Below, piece by piece: positions 37,267 to 46,398 of a stretch of DNA of 64,000 nucleotides (position 1 is its first letter; the number at the start of each line of letters is the position of its first letter). The notes under the pieces were generated by a model, which saw only the letters and a program-made list of their open reading frames with translations, was not told where the DNA came from and made no database searches. Source of the DNA: Sphingobacterium sp. N143 (GTDB taxonomy: Bacteria; Bacteroidota; Bacteroidia; Sphingobacteriales; Sphingobacteriaceae); assembly GCF_030325625.1 (NCBI RefSeq), contig NZ_JACAIS010000009.1:1-64000 (forward strand), given 5' to 3'. Made by a program: the position numbers and the translations under genes.

Positions 37267-38546
37267 TTAAATATTATTCGTTTTTCTCCTTTAACCAAAA
37301 AAACAATATATAGCAATATCAATACCATAAATGCTACGGGATGCAACACAATCAGCAAAATTGCAATTAATATTGATAAAAGCTTAAAAAATGGATTGAC
37401 ACTTCTATTTTCATACCGAAAGATAATATAAAGTAACAGAGGTGCAGTAAATAGACCTAACCATCCAATATTAGAGATATGTTCCCCAAATATAGAGGTA
37501 GTAAACCCCCATCCATATGAATCATTCCCCCCATAATTCCCGAAAACACTGTTCGTAAAATAAACAGCATAGGGTTGTGGTTTATCAAACCATAATTCAC
37601 GAGGAATATAAAAAGTCACGTTAAATAAAAAGGACGCCCAATCATACGGAAGTATATGCCGTTCTAATAATAGATCATTATAAATAGCAAATTTCACACC
37701 GTAATCTCTTGTAAAATCTAGTCTAAAACCATAATAATTATCAATCGCATTATCAGCAATATTCTTTCCATAACCAACTAAAAATAAAACAAACGAAACT
37801 AGAACAACTAATAACTGTCGAAGAATCGTCTTACTGGAAACTGCCTGAGAAATCAATAGAAAAACGAACTGTATAACAATGTAATTAGCGACAATACTTC
37901 TTTTTCCATGCAGCCAAAAACAACCTAGTAACACAAGGAACAAGAAAGGGAAAACAAATTGACGATCCCGATGGAATAATTTCTTATCCAACAAGATTCC
38001 TGTTATTAGAAAACTAATAAGAATAACATCAAATAAAACTAACTTGGAAATAAGTGAATGAGAATCAGGCACGGATTCCTCTTGTCCAATTCTGTTATAC
38101 ACACTATAGTATGACAAATCACCATATATTAATGTTACTATAAAAGGAAAAATTAAAAGAAGAAATAGTAAAGTAAAATATTTTTTATATATGTTCAAAA
38201 ATGACATCGCTATCTTTTCTACATTGTCTTTATAAAATTTTATAGAATTTGACCTAAGCCTCTTACTATGCCAAACAAAAAAAACTAGCAGAAGTGATAT
38301 ATAAAAATTATAGATTATAGAGGTAGCATTATCCTGAATAGCTTCATTAATATGACGATAAAACAGTCTAAACCCTAGCCCGGTAATCAAATCGGTAAAT
38401 ACAGGAGCAACATAGAACAATATAAACACAGGTATAAAAAAACTATACCCATTGGTGCTATTCATTATAAAAGACCTAATCACATACCCCACACAGTAGA
38501 CAGTGGTTAGTAAAAGAAAGAAAAAAGATATAACATTTAACATCAC
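37263..38546 (-). CDS. Wzy-like repeat-unit polymerase (locus A)
   Basis: A 427-residue integral membrane protein with about ten or more transmembrane helices and a large loop between late helices (about residues 265-345), the topology of Wzy/EpsG-type polymerases. Sequence similarity in this family is low, so the call rests on topology and on position next to wzx and glycosyltransferases. It overlaps both neighbours by 4 nt. Confidence 0.72.
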   Translation of the reverse strand: MMLNVISFFFLLLTTVYCVGYVIRSFIMNSTNGYSFFIPVFILFYVAPVFTDLITGLGFRLFYRHINEAIQDNATSIIYNFYISLLLVFFVWHSKRLRSNSIKFYKDNVEKIAMSFLNIYKKYFTLLFLLLIFPFIVTLIYGDLSYYSVYNRIGQEESVPDSHSLISKLVLFDVILISFLITGILLDKKLFHRDRQFVFPFLFLVLLGCFWLHGKRSIVANYIVIQFVFLLISQAVSSKTILRQLLVVLVSFVLFLVGYGKNIADNAIDNYYGFRLDFTRDYGVKFAIYNDLLLERHILPYDWASFLFNVTFYIPRELWFDKPQPYAVYFTNSVFGNYGGNDSYGWGFTTSIFGEHISNIGWLGLFTAPLLLYIIFRYENRSVNPFFKLLSILIAILLIVLHPVAFMVLILLYIVFLVKGEKRIIFK

Positions 38547-40003
38547 CTAATCTTACTGTATAAATAACGTCCTTTATATTTAAAATCCTCCTTCATACTC
38601 ACAAAAGAACTACTGTGATAATCGGGGAGCTCAATCTTTACGTCGAATTTATTAATAAATTCTAAGATCTGCTTAACATATAATAGTTTTTCTTCGAAAA
38701 CTAATTTTCCAGAAATAGGCAAGCTTCTGATATTGTGAATTAATTTTTGTATGGATCGAACATCAAATAATAAGGAAGCACTAGACTTATTTCGTTCTAT
38801 CGTTTCTGTAATAGAATCTAAAAAATGTTCTCGAATCATTCGCCCATAATCATGATGACTTTTTCTGTAAAGGTCGGGAGCACCTTCCTTTTCTGGATAT
38901 CTTAACCCTGTTCTGGCCCATGGTATATCTAAAAGTTCAGGTGCAATACCCTCTAAAAGAACCTTATAAACTTCATCCGTTCTATTTTCTGGCACTAAGG
39001 ACCACATATAACCAAAAACATTGGGAGATGAAAACATCTGATATAACGGAACCTTTTTATCAATTATGCTCATACACGCATTCAACATCCTCCTCATATA
39101 ATGAATCTGCTGATCCTGTTCATATTGTTGATACATATATTTTTGAGGAAAAAGTGTATGGTAATCCTTTATATCTTGTTTAACTTCATTCATTACAAGT
39201 TCTCGAAAATCATCCCTTAATATTCCGCCAAAATTCTTTATTTTATTATCTACTCCACTTATATCTCTTACCTTTTTACCTGAAAATTCGGCCCTTCCTA
39301 CACTATCACCAAAGCTTCCTGCTAACACACAATCCAAGTGTTGTTCTTTTGTAATTTCCGACATAGCGTGGAGATGAATAGGTGTAAATTCGCATCCATT
39401 TTGAATCGCAATTTGACAATTCTCAAGCATTTGCTTTTCGTCAACAACCACATGTTTCCATTCCCATCCGAACATTTTTGCGATAGAAGAAGAATAGATT
39501 ACATCTCTACTTTTTTCATGCCCCCATGTATATGCATAAATTGATTTATCAGAAATTTCACCTTCATTAAGCAGGTTTTTCATAACCGCAGCCACGATTC
39601 TACTATCCATACCTCCAGTTAGTAAAATCCCGATATTTTGATAGGATTGTACATAACTTAAAAGCTCCTCTCTTAACAAAGTATAGAATTCTTTAACAAT
39701 ACTCTTTACATCTTGAGCCTTTTCTCCATGGTCCGGGACTTCAAAATAGTCCCAACCGTCAGAATTCTCATTTGGCCTTGCCATCCATGGGGATTTTCGC
39801 ACCCCTCTAATAAGGGTTCTATCACCAAAACAATAACCTGTTGAAAAGACTTCAACCAAGGCACTAAAATCCAGCACTCGTTCTTCAATAGGTATATGGT
39901 TAATAACATCTTCAAAGGATGGTTCAATAATCATCCTTTTATCTTTAAAAAGATAGTATGGGTTATGAAATCCTAGATGGTTATAATGTTTAAATGAAAT
40001 CAT
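38543..40003 (-). CDS. Asparagine-synthase-like amidotransferase without glutaminase domain
   Basis: The PP-loop ATP-pyrophosphatase motif LLTGGMDSR (about residues 127-135) and the following AYTWGHEKSRDVIYSSSIA and LAGSFGDSVGR segments identify the AsnB synthetase domain. The first 120 residues lack the catalytic N-terminal Cys and the rest of a class II glutaminase. It lies beside wzx, wzy and the UDP-GalNAcA genes. In Pseudomonas O6, WbpS (AsnB-like) is thought to amidate GalNAcA; a similar role here, with free ammonia or a partner subunit as nitrogen source, is inference. Confidence 0.75.
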   Translation of the reverse strand: MISFKHYNHLGFHNPYYLFKDKRMIIEPSFEDVINHIPIEERVLDFSALVEVFSTGYCFGDRTLIRGVRKSPWMARPNENSDGWDYFEVPDHGEKAQDVKSIVKEFYTLLREELLSYVQSYQNIGILLTGGMDSRIVAAVMKNLLNEGEISDKSIYAYTWGHEKSRDVIYSSSIAKMFGWEWKHVVVDEKQMLENCQIAIQNGCEFTPIHLHAMSEITKEQHLDCVLAGSFGDSVGRAEFSGKKVRDISGVDNKIKNFGGILRDDFRELVMNEVKQDIKDYHTLFPQKYMYQQYEQDQQIHYMRRMLNACMSIIDKKVPLYQMFSSPNVFGYMWSLVPENRTDEVYKVLLEGIAPELLDIPWARTGLRYPEKEGAPDLYRKSHHDYGRMIREHFLDSITETIERNKSSASLLFDVRSIQKLIHNIRSLPISGKLVFEEKLLYVKQILEFINKFDVKIELPDYHSSSFVSMKEDFKYKGRYLYSKIR

Positions 40004-41262
40004 AAAAGTTTATTTTTTTTATCATTAAACTTGATGTATTTTACTAAAAGTCCACCCCCCATCATCCACCTTGATAAAGACAAATTTAATGCAGCCCCCA
40101 ATATCCCGAAAGAATGAATCAAAGGGAATGCCAATAAAAATCCTAATATAGAAGCTCTAAGCGTATTGTTCATTACAAGTTTATCCTGTCTATGTATAAT
40201 AAAATAATTAAGTCCAAAAATATTAGATAAGGCATATCCTAACAAACCAAAAACTAATGTTAATAAAACAACAAAAGCATTGTCGAACGAGATATGTAAA
40301 TAAGTAAAAATTAATGAATGAAATAATAAAAGCACCATACTCATTAATATTACAATAGTCAACATCAATCTCTTATACTTAGAGAAAGCATCACTTCTCC
40401 TATTTAGAAAAGGGAAGAATACCCGAGATAAGATTTCGATAGCAGTAACAGCCAAGTTTACGACGGTTAAAATAGCTTGATAAATACCAACCATCGTTTT
40501 GCTTCCCATTAACCCCAAAAGAAAGACACTTGTGTTATTATATAAAGTGGGAACAAACTGATTTATAAATAAAGGGAAATTATTTTTGATTGTTCCCCAA
40601 ATAATTCTAACCGACAATAATTTAAACTTTAGCTTATATTTATAAGTTAACATATATTGTCCCACAACACCAGCTCCTATTAGCCCAGAAGCCTGTAAAA
40701 GAGGATATTTCCAATAATCTTCTTCAGAACGAATAAATATGAAAATACATAATGCAAAAAAAATCTTAATACCCAAGTTTAAGTAGGTAATATATCTCAT
40801 TTTTTCAATTCCCTGAAAAAACCATTCAGGAAAAATAGTATACCCAATTAACATCAAACTACTGAAAAAATACACCAATTTCTGATCGAAAAATGGTGGA
40901 TATGCAAAAACAATTATTGATATTAAAAGTAATGACAGTAAAAGAAAAATCCCTTTTATTGTCATTACTTTACTGTATATAAGATCTAATTTTTTAGGAC
41001 TATTCTTGAAAATTGCAACATCCCTAACTGCCGTCACCCTGAAACTAAAATCAGTCAGTGATTGAAAATATGCAATTAAAGAAGTTGCAAACACTACTAT
41101 TCCATATTTTTCAAATCCTATAACTCTTAAAACATATGGCAATGTAATCAATGGCAAAACCATTCCGATTAATTGTAAAGCAGAAAGAGAAATAAAATTT
41201 TCCAATAAAGTCTTAAAATCTTTATTTCGTATTTTTTGCTTTAATTTTTGAAAAATACTCAC
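40000..41262 (-). CDS. Wzx-like oligosaccharide flippase (locus A)
   Basis: A 420-residue polytopic protein of the polysaccharide-transport (PST/MOP) family with about twelve helices. The N-terminal amphipathic start is followed by LSALQLIGMVLPLITLPYVLRVIGFEKYG and FPEWFFQGIEKMRYI (typical Wzx motifs, quoted in part). It flips undecaprenyl-linked repeat units to the periplasm. It overlaps the amidotransferase gene by 4 nt. Confidence 0.88.
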   Translation of the reverse strand: MSIFQKLKQKIRNKDFKTLLENFISLSALQLIGMVLPLITLPYVLRVIGFEKYGIVVFATSLIAYFQSLTDFSFRVTAVRDVAIFKNSPKKLDLIYSKVMTIKGIFLLLSLLLISIIVFAYPPFFDQKLVYFFSSLMLIGYTIFPEWFFQGIEKMRYITYLNLGIKIFFALCIFIFIRSEEDYWKYPLLQASGLIGAGVVGQYMLTYKYKLKFKLLSVRIIWGTIKNNFPLFINQFVPTLYNNTSVFLLGLMGSKTMVGIYQAILTVVNLAVTAIEILSRVFFPFLNRRSDAFSKYKRLMLTIVILMSMVLLLFHSLIFTYLHISFDNAFVVLLTLVFGLLGYALSNIFGLNYFIIHRQDKLVMNNTLRASILGFLLAFPLIHSFGILGAALNLSLSRWMMGGGLLVKYIKFNDKKNKLL

Positions 41263-41270
41263 AATATTAA

Positions 41271-42554
41271 TTATAATCTATTATCAGACTTATCAGATAA
41301 TATCCCTTTCACGTCATAAACCACTGCAGATTCTTTCTTAAGATCGTCAAGATGTATATCTAAAAATTCATTATGTGAAACTCCTAATACAACAGCATCA
41401 AACTTCGTCTTTGGTAATTCAACAACATTTTCGATTCCATACTCGTGCTTTACCTCTGCGGGATTAGCCCAAGGATCAAAAGTGGTTACATTAATGCCAT
41501 AATCTTCTAATGCCGCTATGACATCAACAATCTTAGTATTACGTACATCTGGACAATTTTCCTTAAATGTTACACCTAACATTAATACCTCTGCGCCATT
41601 TACATTAATCCCCTTTTTGATCATAGTCTTAACAACCTGCGATGCCACATATTCTCCCATAGAATCATTCAAACGACGGCCTGCTAAAATAATCTCTGGA
41701 TGATATCCATGCTCTTGTGCCTTCTGTGCTAAATAATAAGGATCTACACCAATACAATGACCGCCTACCAAACCTGGTTTGAATGGTAAGAAGTTCCATT
41801 TGGTACCAGCGGCTTCTAATACCGCATGCGTATCGATATCTAGAATATTAAAGATTTTTGCTAATTCATTGACAAAGGCAATATTGATATCACGTTGTGA
41901 ATTTTCAATTACCTTAGCCGCTTCAGCTACTTTAATACAAGGAGCCAAATGTGTACCTGCTGTGATTACTTCTTTATAAACTGAATCAACCTCTTCTCCA
42001 ATAGCAGGGGTAGAACCTGAAGTTACCTTTAATATTTTTTCTACAGTATGTTGTTTATCTCCTGGATTAATACGCTCTGGAGAATAACCTGCATAAAAAT
42101 CTACATTGAACTTGAGCCCAGATATTTTTTCCAATACAGGAATACACTCTTCTTCAGTAACACCCGGATAAACTGTGGATTCATAAACAACAATATCTCC
42201 CTTTTTCAATACTTTACCAACTGTCTCGGAAGCTTTATACAATGGTGTTAGATCCGGTCGGTTATTTTTATCAACAGGAGTTGGAACAGTAACCACATAA
42301 AAATTTGCATCTTCAATATCAACCAATTGATTTGAACAATACAATCCATTCACACTTGTTTTAATTGGATTATCTTTAACAAGTACGGCTTGAAGAACAT
42401 CGTCTTCAACTTCCAATGTTAAATCTTTACCTAAGCGCAATTCATCAATCCGCTTTTGATTAATATCAAAACCAACTACAGGAAACTTGGTCGCAAACAA
42501 TCTTGCCAGTGGCAAACCTACATATCCCAATCCAATGACAGCTATTTTTTTCAT
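41271..42554 (-). CDS. tviB: UDP-N-acetylhexosamine 6-dehydrogenase (TviB/WbpO-like)
   Basis: A 427-residue nucleotide-sugar dehydrogenase: NAD-binding IGLGYVGLPLA at the N-terminus, VPTPVDKNNRPDL, the central TKWNFLPFKPGLVGGHCIG with catalytic Cys267, and a C-terminal UDP-binding domain (LGVTFKENCPDVRNTKI). The KPGLVGGHCIGVDPYYL form is characteristic of the TviB/WbpO group, which oxidises UDP-GalNAc or UDP-GlcNAc to the uronic acid. With the 4-epimerase directly upstream, UDP-GalNAcA is the likely product. Confidence 0.88.
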   Translation of the reverse strand: MKKIAVIGLGYVGLPLARLFATKFPVVGFDINQKRIDELRLGKDLTLEVEDDVLQAVLVKDNPIKTSVNGLYCSNQLVDIEDANFYVVTVPTPVDKNNRPDLTPLYKASETVGKVLKKGDIVVYESTVYPGVTEEECIPVLEKISGLKFNVDFYAGYSPERINPGDKQHTVEKILKVTSGSTPAIGEEVDSVYKEVITAGTHLAPCIKVAEAAKVIENSQRDINIAFVNELAKIFNILDIDTHAVLEAAGTKWNFLPFKPGLVGGHCIGVDPYYLAQKAQEHGYHPEIILAGRRLNDSMGEYVASQVVKTMIKKGINVNGAEVLMLGVTFKENCPDVRNTKIVDVIAALEDYGINVTTFDPWANPAEVKHEYGIENVVELPKTKFDAVVLGVSHNEFLDIHLDDLKKESAVVYDVKGILSDKSDNRL

Positions 42555-42585
42555 TCTTAATTACTATTTTAAATTGATTAATTCT

Positions 42586-43554
42586 TTATTTTAAATTTTC
42601 CCAATACCATTTAACAGCTTCTTGCAATCCTTCTCGGATCACATGCGTAGGCTCATATCCAAGCAATCGACGTGCTTTGTCAACAGACGCCAAAGAGTGT
42701 GGTATATCACCCTGTCTATTTGGGCCATGAATAACATTTACTTTAGCAATCTCAGCATCGTACTCTGTTAAAAATTCTTTAAGATAACCTACCAGTTGAT
42801 TTAAGGTTGTACGATCACCCACAGCAGTATTATAAACAGTATTAATGGCCTCGTTATTATCCGTGGTCATGGCCCGTTCATTCATCTGAATGACATTGTC
42901 GATATATGTAAAATCACGCGAATAGTCTCCTGTTCCATTAATCACAGGACTTTCATAATTCATAAATTTCTTTACAAACAATGGGATAACAGCTGCATAA
43001 GCTCCATTTGGATCTTGCCGGCGACCAAATACATTGAAATAGCGAAGTCCAATAGTTTCTAAACCGTATGTTTTTGAAAAAATATCCGCATACAACTCAT
43101 TAACATATTTGGTAATTGCATAAGGCGATAGGGGTTTACCAATGATATCTTCCACTTTAGGAAGGTTCTCAGAATCTCCATAGGTGGAAGATGAAGCTGC
43201 ATAGATAAAACGTTTCACCCCTGCATCACGTGCGGCAACCAACATATTTAAAAACCCCGTCACATTTACTTCATTGGACGTTTGTGGATCTTTAATCGAA
43301 CGCGGGACAGATCCTAACGCTGCCTGATGTAAAACATAATCAATCCCTACAACGGCCTTTTGACAGTCTTCGTTGTTACGAATATCACCCTCGATTAGCA
43401 TAAAATTAGGATTATTACTATGCTGTTCGAGGTTATGGCGATGCCCTGTCGCAAAGTTGTCCAACACGACAACTTGGTGTCCTTGCCCCAAAAAGTGTTC
43501 TGTTAAATTGGAACCTATAAATCCGGCTCCGCCTGTAATTAATATTTTACTCAT
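42586..43554 (-). CDS. tviC: UDP-N-acetylglucosamine 4-epimerase (TviC/WbpP-like)
   Basis: A 322-residue extended SDR: TGGAGFIGSNL at residues 7-17, YAASSSTYGDS, catalytic YAITK (about 148), and GLRYFNVFGRRQDPNGAYAA, the pattern of TviC/WbpP, which interconvert UDP-GlcNAc(A) and UDP-GalNAc(A). It precedes the dehydrogenase by 31 nt. The pair is the classic GalNAcA supply module of Vi antigen and Pseudomonas O6. Confidence 0.88.
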   Translation of the reverse strand: MSKILITGGAGFIGSNLTEHFLGQGHQVVVLDNFATGHRHNLEQHSNNPNFMLIEGDIRNNEDCQKAVVGIDYVLHQAALGSVPRSIKDPQTSNEVNVTGFLNMLVAARDAGVKRFIYAASSSTYGDSENLPKVEDIIGKPLSPYAITKYVNELYADIFSKTYGLETIGLRYFNVFGRRQDPNGAYAAVIPLFVKKFMNYESPVINGTGDYSRDFTYIDNVIQMNERAMTTDNNEAINTVYNTAVGDRTTLNQLVGYLKEFLTEYDAEIAKVNVIHGPNRQGDIPHSLASVDKARRLLGYEPTHVIREGLQEAVKWYWENLK

Positions 43555-43568
43555 CTTATTGAAAGTAA

Positions 43569-44087
43569 TTATATATTGGAATTATTTGTATATAAACTTA
43601 TGTAATGTTGTTCTTCAGCAGGTTTTTCAAAAGAAAGAGTTACTTGCTTTCCCAATTTTTTTCCAACCTTGTCCGCTAACTGCAATAAATATGCCTGATT
43701 TAATTTTTCTCCTAAAATTAACACATCAATTTCTCCAGAATCAATTCCCTCCGCGTAATCACCAATTAGGCTAACTTCCTGAATATCTCCTGCTTTTTGT
43801 AAAACTTTATCTAAAATATCGTCAATTCCTAAGTATGCATGAATTAATTGCTGAAGTGGTTTAAATAGAGAATGATTTGTATTGGCTCGGTACAGGATTT
43901 TATTTTTTGCTGTACGCTTTTCTAAATACCCAGCCTCGGAGAGTTGGTTGAGTTCTTTCCGGATGGAATTAGTTGATTCCCGAAACTCATCGGCCAAGCC
44001 CCGCAGATGCCCTTGGTTGCTAGCAGACACAAAAAACTTAATCAACAGCTTGAGTCTAGTCTTGGAAGTAATCAATGAGTCCAGCAT
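43569..44087 (-). CDS. Winged-helix regulator with nucleotidyltransferase-like C-terminus
   Basis: A 172-residue protein. Residues 1-70 form an ArsR/MarR-like winged helix (LRGLADEFRESTNSIRKELNQLSEAGYLEK). Residues 100-160 resemble a minimal nucleotidyltransferase fold: GDYAEG at 109-114 and EIDVLI at 119-124, with Asp116 and Asp121 in the usual D-x-D area. It is the first gene of locus A, right after a good promoter, and may regulate the locus. Similar fusions head capsule loci in other Bacteroidota as far as I recall. Whether the second domain is catalytic or a sensor is unknown. Confidence 0.7.
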   Translation of the reverse strand: MLDSLITSKTRLKLLIKFFVSASNQGHLRGLADEFRESTNSIRKELNQLSEAGYLEKRTAKNKILYRANTNHSLFKPLQQLIHAYLGIDDILDKVLQKAGDIQEVSLIGDYAEGIDSGEIDVLILGEKLNQAYLLQLADKVGKKLGKQVTLSFEKPAEEQHYISLYTNNSNI

Positions 44088-44389
44088 CGGTTTAGTATTT
44101 TAACGAGTAACAAAAGTACTCAAGCTGTCCTACATATGCAAATTAAGAAATTGTTATGATAACACTATAAATTTCCTCATAAAAGGAAAACCCATTAAAA
44201 CACTCATTTACACGATAAAAAAGTTAAAAATTCACGTGGAACATCAAAAAATATAATACCATAAAAAGAATGTATTGTAACATCTACTTAAGATAGCTCT
44301 AATAGCAAATGTATTTTTTATAAGGAAAAGATTGAAAGTTGGTTTGAATAATGGAAGGAGCACAGCAACGCCGTGCTCCTAAAAACGCT
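44088..44389. other. Intergenic region between ManC gene and locus A
   Basis: 302 nt, AT-rich, with the locus A promoter at its left end. Near its right end lies a hairpin without T-run (AGGAGCAC at 44356-44363 pairing with 44373-44380), which probably ends the ManC transcript. I see no gene in it. Confidence 0.5.
44111..44142 (-). promoter_or_regulatory. Bacteroidetes-type promoter of polysaccharide locus A
   Basis: Minus strand TTTG (44142-44139), 20 nt, TACTTTTG (44118-44111): an exact match to TTTG/TAnnTTTG. Transcription would start about 17-20 nt before the regulator ATG at 44087. Confidence 0.68.
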
Positions 44390-45388
44390 TTAATCAATCA
44401 ATTTGGATTGATGACGTTCGAGCGTATTGTATATTTTTTTGACGTCCTGCGATTTTTCTTTCTGCAGTACCAAAATCGCATCCTTGGTATAAACCAAAAT
44501 ACTATCCTTCAGCCCAACAAAGGCGGTATAGATATCCGTACCGATCACCATATTTCCATTTTCATCCACAGGGTGACCAGTTTGCTGCAAATAATCATAC
44601 ATAGATTCAAAAGAACCAAGATCAGACCATTGAAAGCTGGTTGCGACAACTCGGATTTTCTTGGAGCGTTCCATCACAGCATAATCAATAGAAATAGAAG
44701 GAATTTCTTTGGATAAAGCAAGATCTAACTCCCCCTCTTGACGGTGCTGCCAAGCCGCTAAAGCTGTTGCATAAACTTTGGGCTCAAAGGTCTGCAACTC
44801 GGCCAGGAATGTATCGGCACGAAAACAGAACATGCCCGAATTCCAAAGAAAATTTCCCCGTTCAATAAAGTCTTCTGCGGTATCCTGGTTTGGTTTCTCC
44901 CGAAATGAAAGCACTTTATCCTCCTTATATTCGATATAACCATAACCGGTCTCCGGGCGAGTGGGCTGAATACCAAAAGTAACGATATAACCCTTATTGG
45001 CTTTCTCAATACCCGCCTGAATAGCCTCAGCATAAGCTTGCTCGCCAACAATAACATGATCGGATGGTGTCACAATCAAAATATCATCAGATTGGGCAGC
45101 AAAAGCGGCAAAAGCTATTGCCGCAGCAGTATTGCGCGGTGTTGCTTCCACAATATCAATATATTCAATTGAATTGTTTTCCATCACTTCGCGACTCAAA
45201 CTATGATTATCGCGATTTCCAACTACAATAACCTGACCACACAAAGACTGATTGCGTTTAATCGTCATCTCAAACAACGATCCTTCTTTAAATAGAGAAA
45301 GATATTGTTTTGGGTAACTTTTGCGTGAAAGGGGCCACAAACGGCTTCCAACTCCCCCTGTCAATACAACATGGATAATATGACTCAT
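44390..45388 (-). CDS. manC: Mannose-1-phosphate guanylyltransferase
   Basis: A 332-residue GDP-mannose pyrophosphorylase: signature LTGGVGSRLWPLSRKSYPKQ (19-residue nucleotide-binding loop near the start), EATPRNTAAAI, TPSDHVI, and FREKPN with the catalytic Lys and NFLWNSGMF. It lacks the C-terminal phosphomannose isomerase cupin found in long ManC forms. It provides GDP-mannose for mannose- or fucose-type residues; no gmd/fcl genes are in the window. It follows two cytidylyltransferase genes with 6-nt spacing. Confidence 0.92.
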   Translation of the reverse strand: MSHIIHVVLTGGVGSRLWPLSRKSYPKQYLSLFKEGSLFEMTIKRNQSLCGQVIVVGNRDNHSLSREVMENNSIEYIDIVEATPRNTAAAIAFAAFAAQSDDILIVTPSDHVIVGEQAYAEAIQAGIEKANKGYIVTFGIQPTRPETGYGYIEYKEDKVLSFREKPNQDTAEDFIERGNFLWNSGMFCFRADTFLAELQTFEPKVYATALAAWQHRQEGELDLALSKEIPSISIDYAVMERSKKIRVVATSFQWSDLGSFESMYDYLQQTGHPVDENGNMVIGTDIYTAFVGLKDSILVYTKDAILVLQKEKSQDVKKIYNTLERHQSKLID

Positions 45389-45394
45389 AATGTT

Positions 45395-45817
45395 TTATTT
45401 TTTCCCGGCCTCCTTATCAGCGACAACCTTGCGTAAACCAGCACTTGAAAAACGATGCGTCCGTTTATTATAATAGATTTCAATATTTTCTTCCACACAA
45501 TACGATCGACCTGTAAAATCAGTATCGCGATATTCTTCACCAATAATCCGCATCTGGATCGGTAAAGCCTTAATCATATCGATAAGATCCTGTTCAGTTT
45601 CGTAGGGAATAATCTCATCGACGTATCGACAGCCCTCTAACTGAATATAACGTTCAACTATCGTCTGTGTGGGTTTTGCCTTTTCCGGAAACACTTCAGA
45701 GGGATCTGTATTTAATCCAACAATAAGATAATCACAGTGCCTTTTTGCCTCCTCCAACATCATAATATGCCCAGCATGCAATAGATCAAATACACCAAAA
45801 GTAATTGCTATTTTCAT
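45395..45817 (-). CDS. TagD-like cytidylyltransferase, copy 1
   Basis: A 140-residue nucleotidyltransferase with TFGVFDLLHAGHI (HxGH motif), RYIQLEGCRYVDE and the terminal RFSSAGLR (equivalent to the RTxGISTT/ISSTxLR motif). Closest known roles are glycerol-3-phosphate cytidylyltransferase (TagD) or related alditol/heptose phosphate enzymes. Its neighbour at 45823 is a paralogue with nearly the same motifs; see that entry. The 5-nt gap indicates one operon with manC. Confidence 0.78.
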   Translation of the reverse strand: MKIAITFGVFDLLHAGHIMMLEEAKRHCDYLIVGLNTDPSEVFPEKAKPTQTIVERYIQLEGCRYVDEIIPYETEQDLIDMIKALPIQMRIIGEEYRDTDFTGRSYCVEENIEIYYNKRTHRFSSAGLRKVVADKEAGKK

Positions 45818-45822
45818 ATCTT

Positions 45823-46266
45823 CTATTTCTGATATTTTAAACTAGTCTCCTCATCTAAGTTCGCTTGTGCAACAATCTTACGCAAACCTGAACTCGAAAA
45901 GCGATGATCCCGATTATTAAAATAAAGGTCTATGCCATTCTCTTCGCAATAAACTCTACCCGTAAAATTTTTCTCTCGATATTCATCGCCCACAATACGC
46001 ACATCGATTTTAAAGGAGCGAAGTATATCTTCTAGGTCCTGCTCGGTTGCATAGGGAACAATCTGATCGACATATTTACATCCTTTAAGTTGAATATAAC
46101 GCTCGACAACTGTTTGTGTTGGTTTGTTTTTTTCGGGCCGATCCAATGTAGGATCGGTCTGCAAACCACAGATTAAGAAATCGCATTGACGCTTCGCATC
46201 CTCAAGCATTTTAATATGTCCTGCATGCAAGAGATCAAATGCACTAAACGTGATACCGATACGCAT
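45823..46266 (-). CDS. TagD-like cytidylyltransferase, copy 2
   Basis: A paralogue of the adjacent gene: TFSAFDLLHAGHI, RYIQLKGCKYVDQ, RIVGDEYREKNFTGR and RFSSSGLR. By eye well over half of the residues match copy 1. The frame extends upstream to 46320, but the ATG at 46266 (MRIGITF) aligns with the start of copy 1 and with the family; 46290 is an alternative. A TATCTTTG box on the minus strand at 46340-46333 could be its -7 element, which argues against the 46320 start. Tandem duplication suggests two related substrates or a heteromer. Confidence 0.75.
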   Translation of the reverse strand: MRIGITFSAFDLLHAGHIKMLEDAKRQCDFLICGLQTDPTLDRPEKNKPTQTVVERYIQLKGCKYVDQIVPYATEQDLEDILRSFKIDVRIVGDEYREKNFTGRVYCEENGIDLYFNNRDHRFSSSGLRKIVAQANLDEETSLKYQK

Positions 46267-46398
46267 ATGTTTTGCTGGAATATTTACCATAATCGCATTC
46301 TTAAACAATAAAAGAGACACTATTTAATAATTCAAAGATAATTTATAATGAGAACAATAAAAAACAATGTTTGGTTCAACAACAATTGAAGGTTGATG

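Noticed and set aside
44356..44380. Strong terminator after manC
   Set aside because: The 8-bp hairpin has no following T-run on the minus strand, so it is noted only as a hairpin.
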